Origin: Aphelocoma coerulescens
Taxonomy: Eukaryota > Chordata > Aves > Passeriformes > Corvidae
Direction of reading: 5' to 3'
DNA: 64,000 bases
NCBI RefSeq assembly: GCF_041296385.1
Contig: NC_091014.1
Span: 53,834,078 to 53,898,077 of the forward strand
The notes under the pieces: model-generated
Seen by the model: the letters and a program-made list of their open reading frames with translations, nothing else
Told to the model about the DNA's origin: nothing
The model's database searches: none
Shown here: positions 12,280 through 25,349 of the stretch, piece after piece
Numbering within the stretch: position 1 is the first letter of the stretch
Layout: the number at the start of each line of letters is the position of its first letter
Translations under genes and position numbers: made by a program

Positions 12280-15200
12280 CCTCCTGCGGAGTGCGAGGTT
12301 GCTGGGGGGATGGAGGGGACTGGCCAGCCCAAGCTGAGGTGACCTTCCCCAGGGTGCTTAGGGTTGCATCACTGAAGGGAGTTGGCCGGGCCCATCTCTG
12401 GCATTACAGGAATATCATCACAAGGGTTTGGTATTGTTGCCTCGGGGGGGCAGGGGGGTGGTGTCACAGTCTGGCCACCTTTGATCTACTCCACTGCAGA
12501 GCAGTATGGGGTACAGGCTGCTGCTGGTGGGGTATGAGGGCTGGGGAAACACCTCTGATGGGGGAGGAGGAACCCCCATCCTGACAACAGGGAAGCAGAA
12601 GCAAGTGAGAAATCGTGGCCTCTGGGTCAGAGCATGATAGCAAGGAACTCACATTGAGTATAAATCTAATTAAGTACTAGTAATGAGTTTCTGATCTAGC
12701 TAGGCACACAATGGTTCAGGCATGGCTCTTGGAGCACCTATTGTAGAACAATTTGTGACCAGGTCTGCATGGTGCTTTTGCCCCTCTGTGGGTCCTGCTC
12801 CTCCTAGGACAGGGACAGCCTCATCAATAGTTGGGGAAAACAGAGCACAAAGCCAGAGGACTGAGTTTTCCCCATTGCTGGCATGCTGGTGGGATCTCCT
12901 CCCTGAGTCAGAGCTGGCCCCCCCCCCCTTCTGCTTCTGGAGGTTATTTAATGCCATAAAAGAAAGCCTGGCATTCTCACCTTCAGCACCTCTCCACAAA
13001 GTTGGGGGCTTTTTTTGAAGAAGAAGTATGTACTTCAATTGAAGGCTCACACCCCCGTTACTGAGAGGAGAGGGTTCAACAGGTGACATCTGCTCGTGTG
13101 CCCAAGTAACAGCAGCATAATTAAGAAGGGCAACATTTTTAGAGGGAGAAATATCAAAAAACATTGCTGGGATCATAAACTCAGAGGTTAAATGGAGGGG
13201 AAACTGGTCCAGAAGCCCCTCCCATCAAAACTGCAGAAGCACTGTGAGAGGGCTCTTGGGGCTTCTGGCCAAGGCAGGAGAAATGTGAAAGGATGAACAA
13301 GGATGGAAACAGCCTGGCTGCTGATGTAGGCTATTGGCATAACACCCATCTCCTCCGGAGCCCGGAAACCCAGCCCACGTTGAAATTGTGTGTAAATCCT
13401 CTCCAGAAAAGCAGAAACAAAGGGGACACCAGAAGATGCTTGATCAGGGCCTTTGGCACTGCCCTCCTCATCCCTGCCAAATGATGCTGGCATGATCCCC
13501 ATCCAGCCATGTTCCTGGGATGTGGATCTGTCTCTTCTGGAAGAGGAGACTGGGGGGAGCCTGGCGGCACAGCTTCTGCAGGGTGAGCTCCTCTCCCCCA
13601 GAGATTCACAGCCAGTTAGGCAGACCTGGGGGCACATAGGAAAACTTGATAGAATTTTCCTAAACCTTTTAAAAGCTTCCAGCAAATTCCTCTACATAAG
13701 GCTGTTCAGGAAACAAAGGCATTATGGAGAGATTAGAAACTGGTTGGGAGACACAAATGAAGAGCAGAAATAAATATTTGATCTCCATCCTGCCCTGGCT
13801 CTCTGCAGGAAGCAATGTCTCCTTCTTGCCTGTCTGAGGAGGAGGAGAGCAAGATGAGACCATTTCTTTTCGGTAAGCCGAGCCTTGCAAGAGCTGCAAA
13901 CCTGCAACAGGGCTTAAAAGGTAGAGGAGATGACAAATCAATAGTGTTGCTGGCTGCAAGGAGTAATTACAATGACTTACACATATTGCTTGCTTCTAAA
14001 TTAACCAGGAGCACTCAGGAGATGCCCTGCGTCTCTCTAAGGGCAGCTGGTTGGAAAACAACCTGTTGTGCACAGAAGAGATGAGGAACAACAAAGTCAT
14101 CCTTGGCGGGGAGAGGGGGGAAAGAGAAGGAAATTTTTAACAATGGTGCGGAGAAGAAGGTTTTGTGGTTGTGGTAGGTGCTTCAGCTGGTTGGTTGTGT
14201 TGTGTCTGGATATCCAGGATGGGGGGAAAAGGTGGAGGGCACCCAAGAGGTGGGCAGTGCAGGGCAGGGGCACTGCTGGGCTATGGCAGTTCAGCAGGAG
14301 CTGGCACAAGAGGAGATGGTGTGGGAGACAGGCAGGTGTGATGGATGCCACCCACGTGCTGTCCTCTATCTCCCTGCCAAGGGGCTGTAAGCACACTTTG
14401 AGGAGAGGAAAGGGACTGCCATTTCCTTTCCTAATCTGCAGGACTCGCCACTGCAGGGCTTTCTGCTACCAAGGGCTTAGCCAGACTCAAATACCACCCA
14501 CCCCATACTCCCAAAAGGTTTTGTCCTGCAGTGAAGAAGACCAAGTCAAACATGGCAACAGGAAACCTTCAGGCCTGATGGCTATTAATTATTGTGTTTG
14601 GAAGGAAAACGCTGACATTTCTGAACCCCTCTGGCCCTACCCCTCTTTCCAGAGGGCACCACTGGCCACTCAGGCTCTGCCCTCCCAGGGACATGGGCAA
14701 TCCTGGGACCCCTGACCTCAGAATGGGCTTCGGGGATCTCTTGTGGTCCCCAATACCTGCGACCTCAGCAAAGTTTGCATGTCATGGCTCCCTGCAGTGT
14801 GTCAGCCTCCTGGTGCCCTCAAACGAGGTCAAGCCAGCCCATACTTGTCCTCAGGAGGCGGCTTCCAAAGCCCCCATTACCTGCTCTGCCCTAGCAATGG
14901 GGCACTGCCTAATTGCCTCCTTCCACATCCCTGTCCTGCTGGGAGCCTCCTGTGCTCCTTCCCAGAGCCAGGAAGGCTCATTAAGAGTTGTGTAGTGCTT
15001 GCACAGGGAACGCGCCATGATTCCGGAGCATCTGGCACAGCAACAGCCCCCGCACGGCTGCCAGTGCTGCAGCACAGACCTTACTAACAGTAGCTGTCGT
15101 TACTAGAGGTAGTAGCTACAGCATCACGTGGGGCACTGTGTTTCCCAGCAGACATGGGGATCCAGCTATCCCAAAGCAAGCTGTTCTCTGGCACAGAGGC

Positions 15201-17660
15201 TGAGCTGCTTCTGGCTGCCACCCATTCTTGCACACCATCATCCTCATCTCTGCCTTCCCTCAGCTCAACGTGGTGGGGGTTCTGATCCCAGTGAAATGTG
15301 GCTTCAGCATTCCCACGGGGCATCCTGAGCGTTCCTCCTGCCTCCAGAGAGCTGCATCCACAGCATCCTCGGGCAGCTGCAGGGCGGACCTCGGTGTGAC
15401 CCACATCCCCAGCCTTGGCCCTCTGTTACTACCCAAGGCAGTGGGAGTGGTGCCCAGTCCCTGGGCTGTGGCTGACAGGCTGGACAGCAAGCTCCAGCCT
15501 CCCTGCTTTATCACAAAGATAAGAGGAGATGGGGCATGGTAGAGCCTGTGCCCACAGGGACAACAGGGAAGTCCCAAAACCTGGCCAGAAGCAGGTAAGA
15601 AAAGAGAGAAAGAAAAGAAAGCTGTCCTCCACCTGATGAAGAGTCAGCCTGCTGTCTGGTCAATGAAGATGGCTAAAAGAAAGCACAAGGCAATATATTT
15701 ATTCCATATATGTATATTTTGCAGTCAGTGGTTACTTTTCTGTGTTCAGCTAAGGAGTACAACATGCCCTCATGTCAGGAGGCAAATGGCACTTTGTTTC
15801 AATGCATTTCACTGTGGCTGCTGAAAACAAAGGGATGAAAGAGTTTCTACCTCTGATTAGTGGCAAATAAGGCATGAGCAGCTGGAGCAAAGCAACAATT
15901 CCATCTCCCTACAGATCCACAGGGGTGAATTGGACCCTTGTTCTGGATTTGCTTTCACCTAAGAAGGGCACCTGATCACTTGGTATTGGAAACTAAAGAC
16001 CAGGTGACGTGCTGTCTCTGCTGTCAGAGCCAGCAGCAAAAGGACCAGTACACACAACCTTTGTTGGCACAACAGGGCTCTGACTGGCTTGCTGAGTTAT
16101 ACAGAGACAACCTCTGGAAACCCTGCACTTGAGGGTCCAGAAACCAACTGCTCACATTTTGTTAAGGCACGGTAGATGGAGACAGGCCAGCAGAATGCTC
16201 TCCTTCTTAAGGAGGCATCTCTATCTTGCAGCCCCACTGTATCACCCACAACAATCACAAAAACATTGTTTTTCCTATCTTTGGGCCCACTGCAGGCTTT
16301 TTTTGGCCATTTTCCCTTAGATTCCCACCTCGGAGCCACTGATGAATAATCCTCACAAGCAGTCCCAGCATTCCCCGAGGGAAACGCTCCCTGGGGTCAC
16401 AATGATCAGAACTAAAACACGTTTAATCCAACCCGGACTCACACAGACAAGTGTGCTCCCCCCTGCCCCACGCACAGAGGCACATGCACAGAAACACACC
16501 AGCTCACACTCACTTGCTGCTTGGTAGTAAAAGTGGGTGAATTACACAGGGATTAAAGCATTAAAAAAAACACAGCAAGAATACAGTGCTTGAAAGTGCC
16601 GTGTCCCTGGAGAGATTAGAGTAGCTGCCTGGAGATAAAGTAATGATGATGGAAAGATCTTCTTCCTCGCAGAGATTCTCTTCCTAATTATCTCGTCTGC
16701 AAAGAAAAAATGATGATCTCCCAGCTTTTATCTGTCTCTTGACAATTTTAGCTCTGTGCCTGCCTCGTTGCAAGAGGCCCAAAAGAGGAAGGAGAGGGAA
16801 TTAGCCCAGGAGGCAGGAATGGTAGGAGAACGAGCAGCACAGGAAGCAGTGCTTCATTTTTGTCACCACCAGCAGCGACAGAAAAGGAAAAGATGAATGA
16901 TCACTGCAGCTTTGTCTTTCCAAACCCAAAGGCAGCTTCCCTGCCTCCAGCACTGCTCTGTCAGGCAAAGGACAGCCAGGAGGTCGGATCCACTGCTGAA
17001 CCTGTTAAAGAGATCACAAGGTGTTCTCCCTGTAATCACAGGGCAGAGCTTCATGCTAGGGAAGAGGACTCCTGAGCTGGCAGGGACAGGAGAGCGCCTA
17101 GATTGTTCCTCCCCCACTCTTTTCCTTCTCAAACAGCTGGAAAGCAAATTCTTCTTTCAGCAGACAGCGAGCAGCAAGAATGTTTCAAACACACGCCAGC
17201 CAGAAGGACCACGTGAAAAAGCAGACCCATGAGCCACTCTGCAAGACAAGGATGGCCACTGATGGATACCCAGGCATCACAACCAGCAGCTGGGGCTTTG
17301 CACAGGAGAAGTCTTTCCCTTGGTGTTATCCTGGAGCTTGCTGATCTCCATGTCTGTTAATTTAAGATGAATACAACCCTAGACCTCCCTGAAAGCTGTT
17401 TAAGCCCTGGTTTAGAGGCTTATTTGGCTAGCAGGGTGCGGACACAACAGAGGTTTTGTAGCAAGCCCAGAGCCAAGAAAAACCGCAAAACAAACATACA
17501 TTACAAGCACAAAGCTATGGAGGTTGGGAGGGGATTTTCTCAGTGGGGATGGAGGCTGGTGCTGTAGGAGCTGTTTGCAAACTCATGATTCATCCCCTCA
17601 GTCTCACTTTCTTCTTCTTTACACTCCCGTTGACATGCAAATGTGAGCTGTTGCCTCTCC
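12280..17660. other. Intergenic NPTXR-DNAL4, no gene recognised
   Basis: About 5.4 kb with no exon or RNA gene that I can support. Open frames of up to 215 codons are present but have no family similarity and no consistent splice structure. One A/T-rich stretch at 16600-16760 carries three GATA-type sites and is listed among the findings. The rest looks like ordinary unique DNA. Confidence 0.5.
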
Positions 17661-17664
17661 CACA

Positions 17665-18162
17665 AAATGACAGCTGTGTCCAGTTCTAGAGCCCCCAGTT
17701 CAGGAAGGACATTGAGGTGCTGGGGCATGTCCAGAGAAGGGCAATGGAGCTAGTGAAGGGTCTGGAGCACAAGTTCTGTGCAGTTGAGGGAGCTGGATTG
17801 TTTAGCCTGGAGAGGAGGAGGCTCAGGCGAGACCTGATCACTCTCCAATCCCCTGAAAGGAGGCTGTGGCCAGATGGGGGTCAGCTTCTTTCTCCCAAGC
17901 AACCCGACAGGACAAGGGAACATAGCCTTAAGCTGCACTGGGGAGGTTCGGGTTGGACATTAGGAGGAATTTCTTCACAAAAAGGGTGGTTGGGCATTGG
18001 GATGGGCTGCCCAGGGAGGTGGTGGAGTCACCGTCCCTGGAGGCGTTTAGGGGAAGACTGGACGTGCCCCTCAGTGCCATGGCCTGGCTGACAAGGCAGC
18101 GTTCGGTCAGAGGCTGGACTCCACTATCTCAGAGGGCTTTTTAAACATGATTCTGTGATTAA
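17665..18162 (+). mobile_element. CR1 LINE fragment (3' end), sense
   Basis: Translation of the plus strand shows pieces of the C-terminus of the CR1 ORF2 protein in several frames: VQRRAMELVKGLEHK, FSLERRRLRRDL, then a [15 protein letters not shown] segment. Frameshifts lie between them. It ends in the CR1-type tail CATGATTCTGTGATT. This is a 5'-truncated, dead copy, as is usual for CR1. It lies just upstream of the DNAL4 CpG island. Confidence 0.9.
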
Positions 18163-18289
18163 AGTAAAAACCAAAATTGCCTCAAATCGCTTCTTGTTCT
18201 TATATTTATCCTTGTTGTTTAAAAGAAAAAATAAGTAGAACCAGGCCCCTAAGGGGTTTTAGGTCAGCAAAACATCGAGCTGCCAGACG

Positions 18290-18790
18290 CCAGGCTGGGG
18301 GCCGGCGGGGCGGCTCTGCGGCCGGGCCCGCACAGCACAGGCGCTCCGTGGCCACCCCACCGCCGCCAGCGTCCCAAGGCCCCGCGCGGCGGCCGGCAGG
18401 GAGGCAGCCAATCAGACGCGCCGAGCGGCGCGCTCCGTCCAATGGACGCCGAGGTGGGCGGGACTTCCCGCGCCCGTTGCTATGACAAGCGCGGCTCTTC
18501 CTTAGCAACGGCGCTGGGCCGCGGCGGCCGCGCAGGTGAGGCCGCGCCCGGAGCTCCGCGGGGCCGCTCAGCGCCGCTGGCCGAGCTCTTCCTCCGCGGG
18601 GCCGAGGGCGGCGGACCGGCGTGGCGGGGCTGCTTCGGGTGTGCGGTCCACTCGGGCCGCGTTCCGCTGCCTCACACCCTCGGGCTGTGGCCGCGGGCAC
18701 GCCCCGGGCTAGGGCTGGGTATTGAAGTGGCTCCCGGGGGTGGTGCTAGCCAGGCGGGGGTTCTGTCCTGCGGAGGTCGTGGTTTGGGAC
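18290..18790 (+). promoter_or_regulatory. DNAL4: DNAL4 CpG-island promoter with CCAAT boxes and X-box
   Basis: Strongly CpG-rich. Two CCAAT boxes lie at 18408-18412 and 18439-18443. They are followed by GTTGCTATGACAAG at 18476-18489, close to the RFX X-box consensus (GTTGCC-N-RGYAAC), and a further AGCAAC half-site at about 18504-18509. A good donor, GCAG|GTGAG, at 18535/18536 marks the probable end of a non-coding first exon that splices to the exon holding the ATG at 19758. An X-box fits a cilia/axoneme gene driven by RFX factors. The motifs are seen; their function is inferred. Confidence 0.65.
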
Positions 18791-19757
18791 ATCTGAGGGT
18801 CCCGCGGCCCCCATGTGAGGGTTGGTGGTCTGTCTGACTTGGTGCTTTAGCCAACAGCTCTATGTACGTGGCATAAACGATTGGTGCGTCGCCTGACACC
18901 GTGTTTGTTTCGTTTTCTTTTTAATATGGGCTCACCCTTGCTCTCCCTGGGTGGGAGAGGAAGATGCTTTGTTGTGGGTGAAAGAACCAGAGGGAAGACC
19001 GCGGTGAAATGCTCTGAATCTCTCAGTCAGTGCTGTGCCTCTGCGTTGCTCGAGTAGAGGCAGGTTGGTAATGAGGCCCTGAGGCACGTCCAGAGTTTTC
19101 CCATATGGCCCTCCCCAGCTGGCAAATGCTCGGGGATCTGAGGAGCAAGTGCACAAACGAGACCAAGATGTTCCTGTTAAACATTTCCGTCCAGACAAGT
19201 ACGCAGATTCTGTGCCTAAAATACTCCTACCCTTCTCTTGTCGTGTGCAGTTTGAAACTCTTGCAGATAATAGCATCCTGGGAAAATCCTTTTGGAATTA
19301 ATCAAGAGTGGTAGCAGCTGATATATTGTTCTCTTGTCCTCTGTTGAAAGCTGTACCTTGGCTCAGCTCTTCCCTTAAGCTCCATTGGTGCTTCTGGGAA
19401 GTGCTGTGCTCCTCACTTATGGAAAACGATACGGGTTAATAGTTTGTTTGCATTAGTGGTCTGTGAGCTAAGGCTCTCAGTGGGGTGTGAAGGTGGTGTT
19501 GCGGAAATGGCGAGTGAGTTAGCATGATATTCTCGTAATAGTTTCATTTGCCTTTTGTTTTAATTGAAAGCCATCTGTCTCTTGCCCATGTTTATTTTTG
19601 TTGAAGCAGTGTCCTCTCAGCCAAGAAGTGACTCCTCCTGCTGAAGCTGGTCAGAGAGGAGCACAGAGCCCTGCTCCTCTCAGCCGGCTGTGCCGTAGCA
19701 CTTTGCTGAACTCCAGGCAGCCCCTCCTCCCCTTCCTGGACTCTCTGTGGAAGGACC

Positions 19758-21703
19758 ATGGAAGAAACTGAGGAGGAAAAAAAGGACGAGGCTGATTATA
19801 AAAGGCTTCACAGTTTTCCTCTGATTAGGGTAAGGAGGGGGATGGATTACACATTTACCAGTGTCAGAGATATGAAAATCTGCCTTCATTCTTACTATCC
19901 TTCTCCCACTGAGTAGCTATTGTGAGAACATGTATACTGATGGTCCTGTGGAGGGATCCTGGTTGTCACTGCTGCTTTCTCCCTGTCCTTGACCTCTCCC
20001 AGGGAAATCTAATAGCACTGGTGTTCCCCATGTCAGCCAGAGGAAGCCTGGGGCAAGTGATCCATCAAACAGATTGAGAGCACGCTGCCTTTGGAGCCCT
20101 CTCCTGTGTTTTGGATGCAGCTTGCTTTTTGTCCTAGAGAAGCTGGGGCAAAAGATCTTGGTAGCCAGCCAGATAGCAGCAGCAGCAGAAGAAAAGGCTG
20201 TGTAATTTAGACTTCTTTGTTACTCATATAGCAATAATTAAGGACTGTGGTTAAAACGGTATTAACATGCTTTCCCTTTATCTTACAGCAGAAAAACTGG
20301 CAAATGTCTTGATCTCCTCCTTTAAGCTGTGCTTACACAGTGCTAGTTTTCATGTAGGTAGAGAAGAATTCCTCATTGGCTGGAGGAATGGTTCACTTAT
20401 AATGCAATAAGCCATTTTCATATTTACTATGTCTAAGCCCCCAAAAGAGCCAGTGCAGAAGTAAGAGCGACTTACTGTTGTCTTGTGTCCAGCTCTTCTT
20501 TTTCTGCTTAGTTGCCTTGTCTGTTTGCTCTTCCCAGCACTCGGACATGCCGGAGGAGATGCGCGTGGAGACCATGGAGCTGTGCGTCACGGCGTGTGAG
20601 AAGCACGCCACCAACAATGAGGTACTGGCCACCTCCCAGAATAGGCAGCCCGCTGTTACTGCAGCTCAGGGCACCTGCAGGAGCAGGGGTAAGAGTGCAG
20701 GGCAGAGCAGTCAGGTCCTGACATCCTATTACTCTCTCTCTGCACTGAGCTAGGGTAGAAGGAGGCAAAGAGCTTGGCTGGACCTCAGATTCAGTTCCCT
20801 TGGTCTGCAAGATCCGTAAGAGCACTTTGCAGATATTAGTAGTGATGCTGGCTCCCAAACTTTACCTCCTTGCTTATCCTGCCTTCCTGACACATGCGTC
20901 CACTCTGTTCATAAAATGCCCTGTGTCCTGAGGGCTTGGTTCAGAACTGTGTGGAGTCTCTTGTTTTGGGGATGAGTACATGAAATTCTGTTAAGTATTC
21001 CCTTTTGGCTTTAGGACCAACAATAAAGGGAAAACATACCTTGCTTGATGGGCAGGGCACCGGCTGTCACTGCAAAATCTTCCTCTGCTTTTTTTTTTTT
21101 TGGATCAAGCAGAGTGTGATCTGGGAGAAATGAGCCTTTTAAAAGTCAGCCTACTTTCAGTGTTTTGGTAATTACCTGGAGAAAAATAATGGACTCCTGT
21201 AAAAATAGCTGCAGCTTAGTGACCTGAATCGCCTCTCATGGTCACTGCAACCAGCATAACTCCAGCAGCATCTAAAGCAGAACTCTTGCTTCAGACTGTG
21301 TGAACAACAGAAGTGATGCAGTTCATTGAATTTCTCCTAGCTGCTGTGCTGGAGGCTGCTGAGAGTTCTACCCTTGGGTGTACCTCTGGGGAGCTCCCAA
21401 TTCCTGTGGTGCAGCTGCTGTACCTGTTGCCCGTGGCTTGAGTAGTCTTAAAGGGAGGAGAAGACTAGGGGGATGTTGGCATAAAACCTCCTTGGTTGCT
21501 TTATCTCACCCTATGTTCTCTTCCTTAACATTCTCCAGAGTGCTGCCAAGATGATCAAAGAGACAATGGACAAGAAATTTGGGTCCTCCTGGCATGTGGT
21601 GATTGGGGAAGGTTTTGGCTTTGAGATCACTCACGAGGTGAAGAACCTGCTGTACATGTTCTTTGGTGGCAGCCTGGCCGTGTGCGTCTGGAAGTGTTCC
21701 TGA
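19758..21703 (+). CDS. DNAL4: Dynein axonemal light chain 4 (DNAL4)
   Basis: Small LC8-related light chain of axonemal dynein. Human DNAL4 is 105 aa; this one is 106. Coding exons: 19758-19829, 20538-20621, 21539-21703 (TGA). All junctions are phase 0 with GT/AG sites. The N-terminus is acidic and lysine-rich (MEETEEEKKDEADYKRL), and the middle exon encodes HSDMPEEMRVETMELCV. The last exon carries the LC8-family fold, with KKFGSSWHVVIGEGFGFEI and the C-terminal VCVWKCS. The main difference I see from human is KHATNNE in place of KFSNNNE. The ATG gives the expected N-terminus. A non-coding first exon probably lies at the CpG island near 18.5 kb. Confidence 0.97.
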
Positions 21704-22695
21704 CCCCTGGCCGGGTCCCAGACTTGCTGAATACAAGAGATTTCTTCCTGCTCTTGACAAGTTTTGTATGATCTGGAGGTGGGGCTTTATTTTTAATACT
21801 TAAATGTCAAGATTTCTTTTTTTCATACTGACGTAACAGTTCTGTGGGATACATAAAGTTGGTGTGTGTGTGTGTATAAACTTGCTAAACTGTCCTGTCC
21901 TTGCTTGTGGGATTTCTCATCTGTCTGGCTCTTTCCTTGGTGTTTGAGCTGAAGCAGGGGAGAGATGAGGAATAGGTAATCTCACAACACACTACACAGC
22001 AGCGCTAGCAGGGGAAAGCAAAAGCAAAAAGGTGCTATCTAGCCCTATGGTTTTTTAAACTCCCACTTTTTCCACATAGTTTCCTCTCTCCTCTGCTTTC
22101 TCCACTACCATGCAGTATGGCTCTGACCAGCACCTGTCTTTCCTCTCTCTGGATCTGCTTATACATTCTTCCTCCCTTCTAAGATGTCTGTGCAGACCTG
22201 ACAGCACCAAGGGTCTCCCTTCAGGCTGCCTGTGGAGGTGTGAGCCACAGGGAAGCAGTCCCAGCTTGCCCTTCCCTGCTGTTTTGGGAGGGTATAACAG
22301 CTGAGCTGCCTGGGTGTAGGAGGTTGCTATGCAAACTGCCCCCTCCTTTCTCACCCACAGCACACGGAGACAGCATGAAAACACAGGCGGCTGACGACGC
22401 CTGGGGAGTGGGTGAGAGCTCTTTTTAAGGCTCAAATGCCTCCCTGTCAGTTCCTGGGGGTGTTGCAAGTGCTGTGTACTTTCAGCATCTTGTTTGGAGG
22501 CTGACAGAGGAAGGAGGCTCCATGTGAAATATAACTTGGTCATCAGAAACCCAATGTCTTTCTTTTAGCCTGTTTCAGTTTTTAAAACCGTTGGTGTTGG
22601 AGGATCGAATGAGCGTAACTATGTTACGTGTATGGCTTATTTATAAAACCTGGGCAACTGTGTTTTTACAATAAAAGTTTAGTAAAATGTCTTTG
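21704..22695 (+). other. DNAL4: DNAL4 3'UTR with AATAAA at 22670-22675
   Basis: About 1 kb after the stop. It includes a short (TG)n at 21862-21875 and ends with AATAAA at 22670-22675, followed by a TG-rich stretch. A weaker CATAAA near 21852 could be an earlier site. The cleavage position is inferred. Confidence 0.7.
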
Positions 22696-23899
22696 CGTGC
22701 ATTTATGTAGGCCAAGTGGTTCAACAAACATGGAAATAAGTAAGCAATGGTGTAGCACAGGCAGAGGACAGTGACAGATCTCCATCCTGCAGGTTTCCTG
22801 TGTGACTCTCAGCCTCCCTGTTTCGTTCCTTTTACCAGGGCAAGCCACGATGGTGAGGAAGGTTGCCAGGCCCATGGTGCTGCTGGCCACATCCTTCTGT
22901 CCAGGCAGCTGTCTAAGCAGTAGCAGCAAGGGAATGCTGCCCCACCAGTGTGCCTCGACTCTGACCATTGGAGTCTCATATTTGTGGCTTCCATAATTTT
23001 CAGATTTCCTCTCAGAATATTGCCAGCTGACACTTCTAGTCCATAGTTCCAAGTCTGAAGGATCTTTCTGCATTAATGCCTGTGGTGGATCAACCTGGTC
23101 TTACAATTCCTTTTGTTCCTTTTCTAAACCTCAAGTGTTAGGCTAGAGATGTCCTTTCTCAATTTCATTATGTCAGGGAGCCAGGAATTGGAGTAATACG
23201 AAGACAACTAAGAATTATTTCAAATTTGGACCATCTGTGCTTGGCTGGGCCAGGGTAGGTTGGTACCATGATACCTGCCCCATGATCAGGATTGCTGTGC
23301 TGTGTAGAAGAGCCCAAATCCTTTGAGCTATCTCATCGTGCAGTTGCTCTGTGTCCCTCCGGCTGGCTGCCTTTACATGAAGATAGTGCTGTTGACAACA
23401 CTTTCTGCAGCTGGCAGGTGGAAAAGATTATTTCATCTTCTGCAACTTTCTGTCTCTTCTAAATTCAGAGGAAGAGGTAAAGCCAGTGTCTTTGGAATGC
23501 CCCATGCTGGAGTAGGATGATACCTTCAGCCATACCACGGTCACTTTAATTGTGCCTCTTTCACACTAATGAATAATTAACTGCTCTGTGCATATGCAGA
23601 GACATGCTGGTCATGGGCATCTCTGCAGGGTCGTGGTGACCTGCAGATGACCACAGGGAGCTGCTGACCTCAGCACACAATCTCTTGGACTTGCTGCCTG
23701 TTTATCTTTTTGGCCACCAGCTGACCCAAGCTAATGTCTCTGTGACCTGCATTGGCAACAAGGGTGAGTGCTCCCCAGCCTTCTCAAAGCCTGAGTGTGC
23801 GAACAGATTGAGGTGAGCTTTGTGTGAATGTGCAGCAAGTCAGCTTCCACACTGCCATTCTCGCTAGGTGAGTGCAAGATGGCTCATAGGAGAGTGGCA

Positions 23900-24328
23900 G
23901 GCTGTTTTTGTTCCCAAGGGTAACAGCTTTCCTACAGGAAGTTACCATGAAGAGGCAAACCCTTGTTAGCTGGTTTGCATGCCCGTTGTTAGCATTGTAC
24001 CTGAAAGCACAAGCCTCAGTCCAAGAAAAGCTGGAGAGGGACTTTGGCAGGGCCTGTTGTGATAGGACAAGGCTTAGAGGTTTTAAACTAAAAGAGGTTT
24101 GTTCCAGATTGGATATAGAGAAGAAGTCTTTTAGAATGAGGGTGGTGAAACACTGGAACAGGTTGCCCCAAGAGGTGGTGGGTGCCCTACTCCTGGAAGC
24201 ACTCAGGGATAGGTTGGATGAGGCTCTGAGCAACATAATCTAGTTCAAGGTGTCCCTGCTCATTGCAGGGGCATTGGACTGGGTGACCTCTAAAGGTCTC
24301 TTCCAACCCTGACTATTGATTCTATGAT
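23900..24328 (+). mobile_element. CR1 LINE fragment (3' end), sense
   Basis: The plus strand encodes a CR1 ORF2 C-terminal remnant, including LRGFKLKEVCSRLDIEKKSF and RVVKHWNRLPQEVV. It is followed by the untranslated tail (CATTGGACTGGGTGACCT, CTTCCAACCCT) and the terminal GATTCTATGAT. The frame is open for about 110 codons, longer than in the other copies here, but the element is 5'-truncated and cannot be active. Confidence 0.9.
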
Positions 24329-24329
24329 G

Positions 24330-25349
24330 CTTTGGAGCCTCTAAGACCTCTCTACTTTTTACTATAAAATTGCTCTGGATGATTTTTACTTACGGCTTTT
24401 CAGTGGAAAGTTGGCAGCAGTTTGCTTGCTATTATGTTTCCCTCTCATTTCATGCCCCCCTGCATATTGCTGCCATTACCCATCAAAGCATCAGGCTGAG
24501 TCAGATGTAGAAAACAAGATGAAAAATGGAGAGTGATGGATGGGTGCCAGCCAAAATGACTTTTTCTATCCACCCGTCCCCTAAATCTGTGATAGCAGCT
24601 CAGAGGCTGTGCCTCATGACTTCATCCCTCCCTGCTGAGGGGAGATGGGAACATCATTATCAGCTGCTGATGAGTCCTGATTTGGAGCCGGCAGTGAAAA
24701 TGTCCTCGGATGTAGGGCTCCTCCTCCGCCCCAAGGGTGACTTGAATGTGCTAGGAGGATGGAGGAAGAGCTGGAGGGGGGAGATGAGAAGAAAGAGGTG
24801 CAAATTCAACCATGTCTCTATGATGATGTCATGGCAACAAGGTACATCGAAGTGCTTGTCAGGTGATCGGGTCAGGCTTTGAAGGTCTCCAGCTCTTCTC
24901 TGTTGCTGCAGGCTCATGTCTGACTTGCTGAAAAATCTTTTGGTTAATATTTAGTGCCACTATTGAAGTGCTAAGGGTGGCAAATGCCTCACCCAAGCCC
25001 CCTGCCTTTACTTTCCACTGGGATGCTAAATCAGGGTGATGGGGTAGGATTTTAAGCTGCAGTATCTGGGAACGGGACTAACAGTAGGGTGGCTTCAGCC
25101 CATAGGGTCCCTGTGCCTATCTGACTCAAGGACATGAGAAGGAAGTTTCTATCCCCTCCAGCCTAGTTTGGAGCTGGTTTGGGGCACCAGAAGGAGGAGG
25201 TCTCCCTCTCTTCTCTGTCTCCAGGGCTGGCTCTGGAATAAAGAAATCTGTGGCCCTGCTCAGGGAGCCGAGCCCAGGTCCTCTGATGCGATCATTTAGT
25301 ACACGGAGTTTTGGTTGGTTGTTTTTTTCCTAAGCCATGACCTAATGAT
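24330..25349. other. Intergenic DNA, no gene recognised
   Basis: About 1 kb between the second CR1 copy and the next CpG island. I see no coding similarity, RNA gene or clear repeat. Confidence 0.5.

Noticed and set aside
14068..14715. 215-codon plus-strand frame in the NPTXR-DNAL4 gap
   Set aside because: No recognised family, no start context, no neighbouring exon, and atypical residue composition.
12280..17660. Possible tRNA or small RNA genes in gaps
   Set aside because: I found no A-box/B-box pair with a cloverleaf by eye here or elsewhere. A covariance-model scan would be decisive, and I could not run one.
23908..24243. 111-codon open frame with a conserved-looking C-terminus
   Set aside because: It is a CR1 ORF2 C-terminal remnant in a 5'-truncated LINE, not a host gene.
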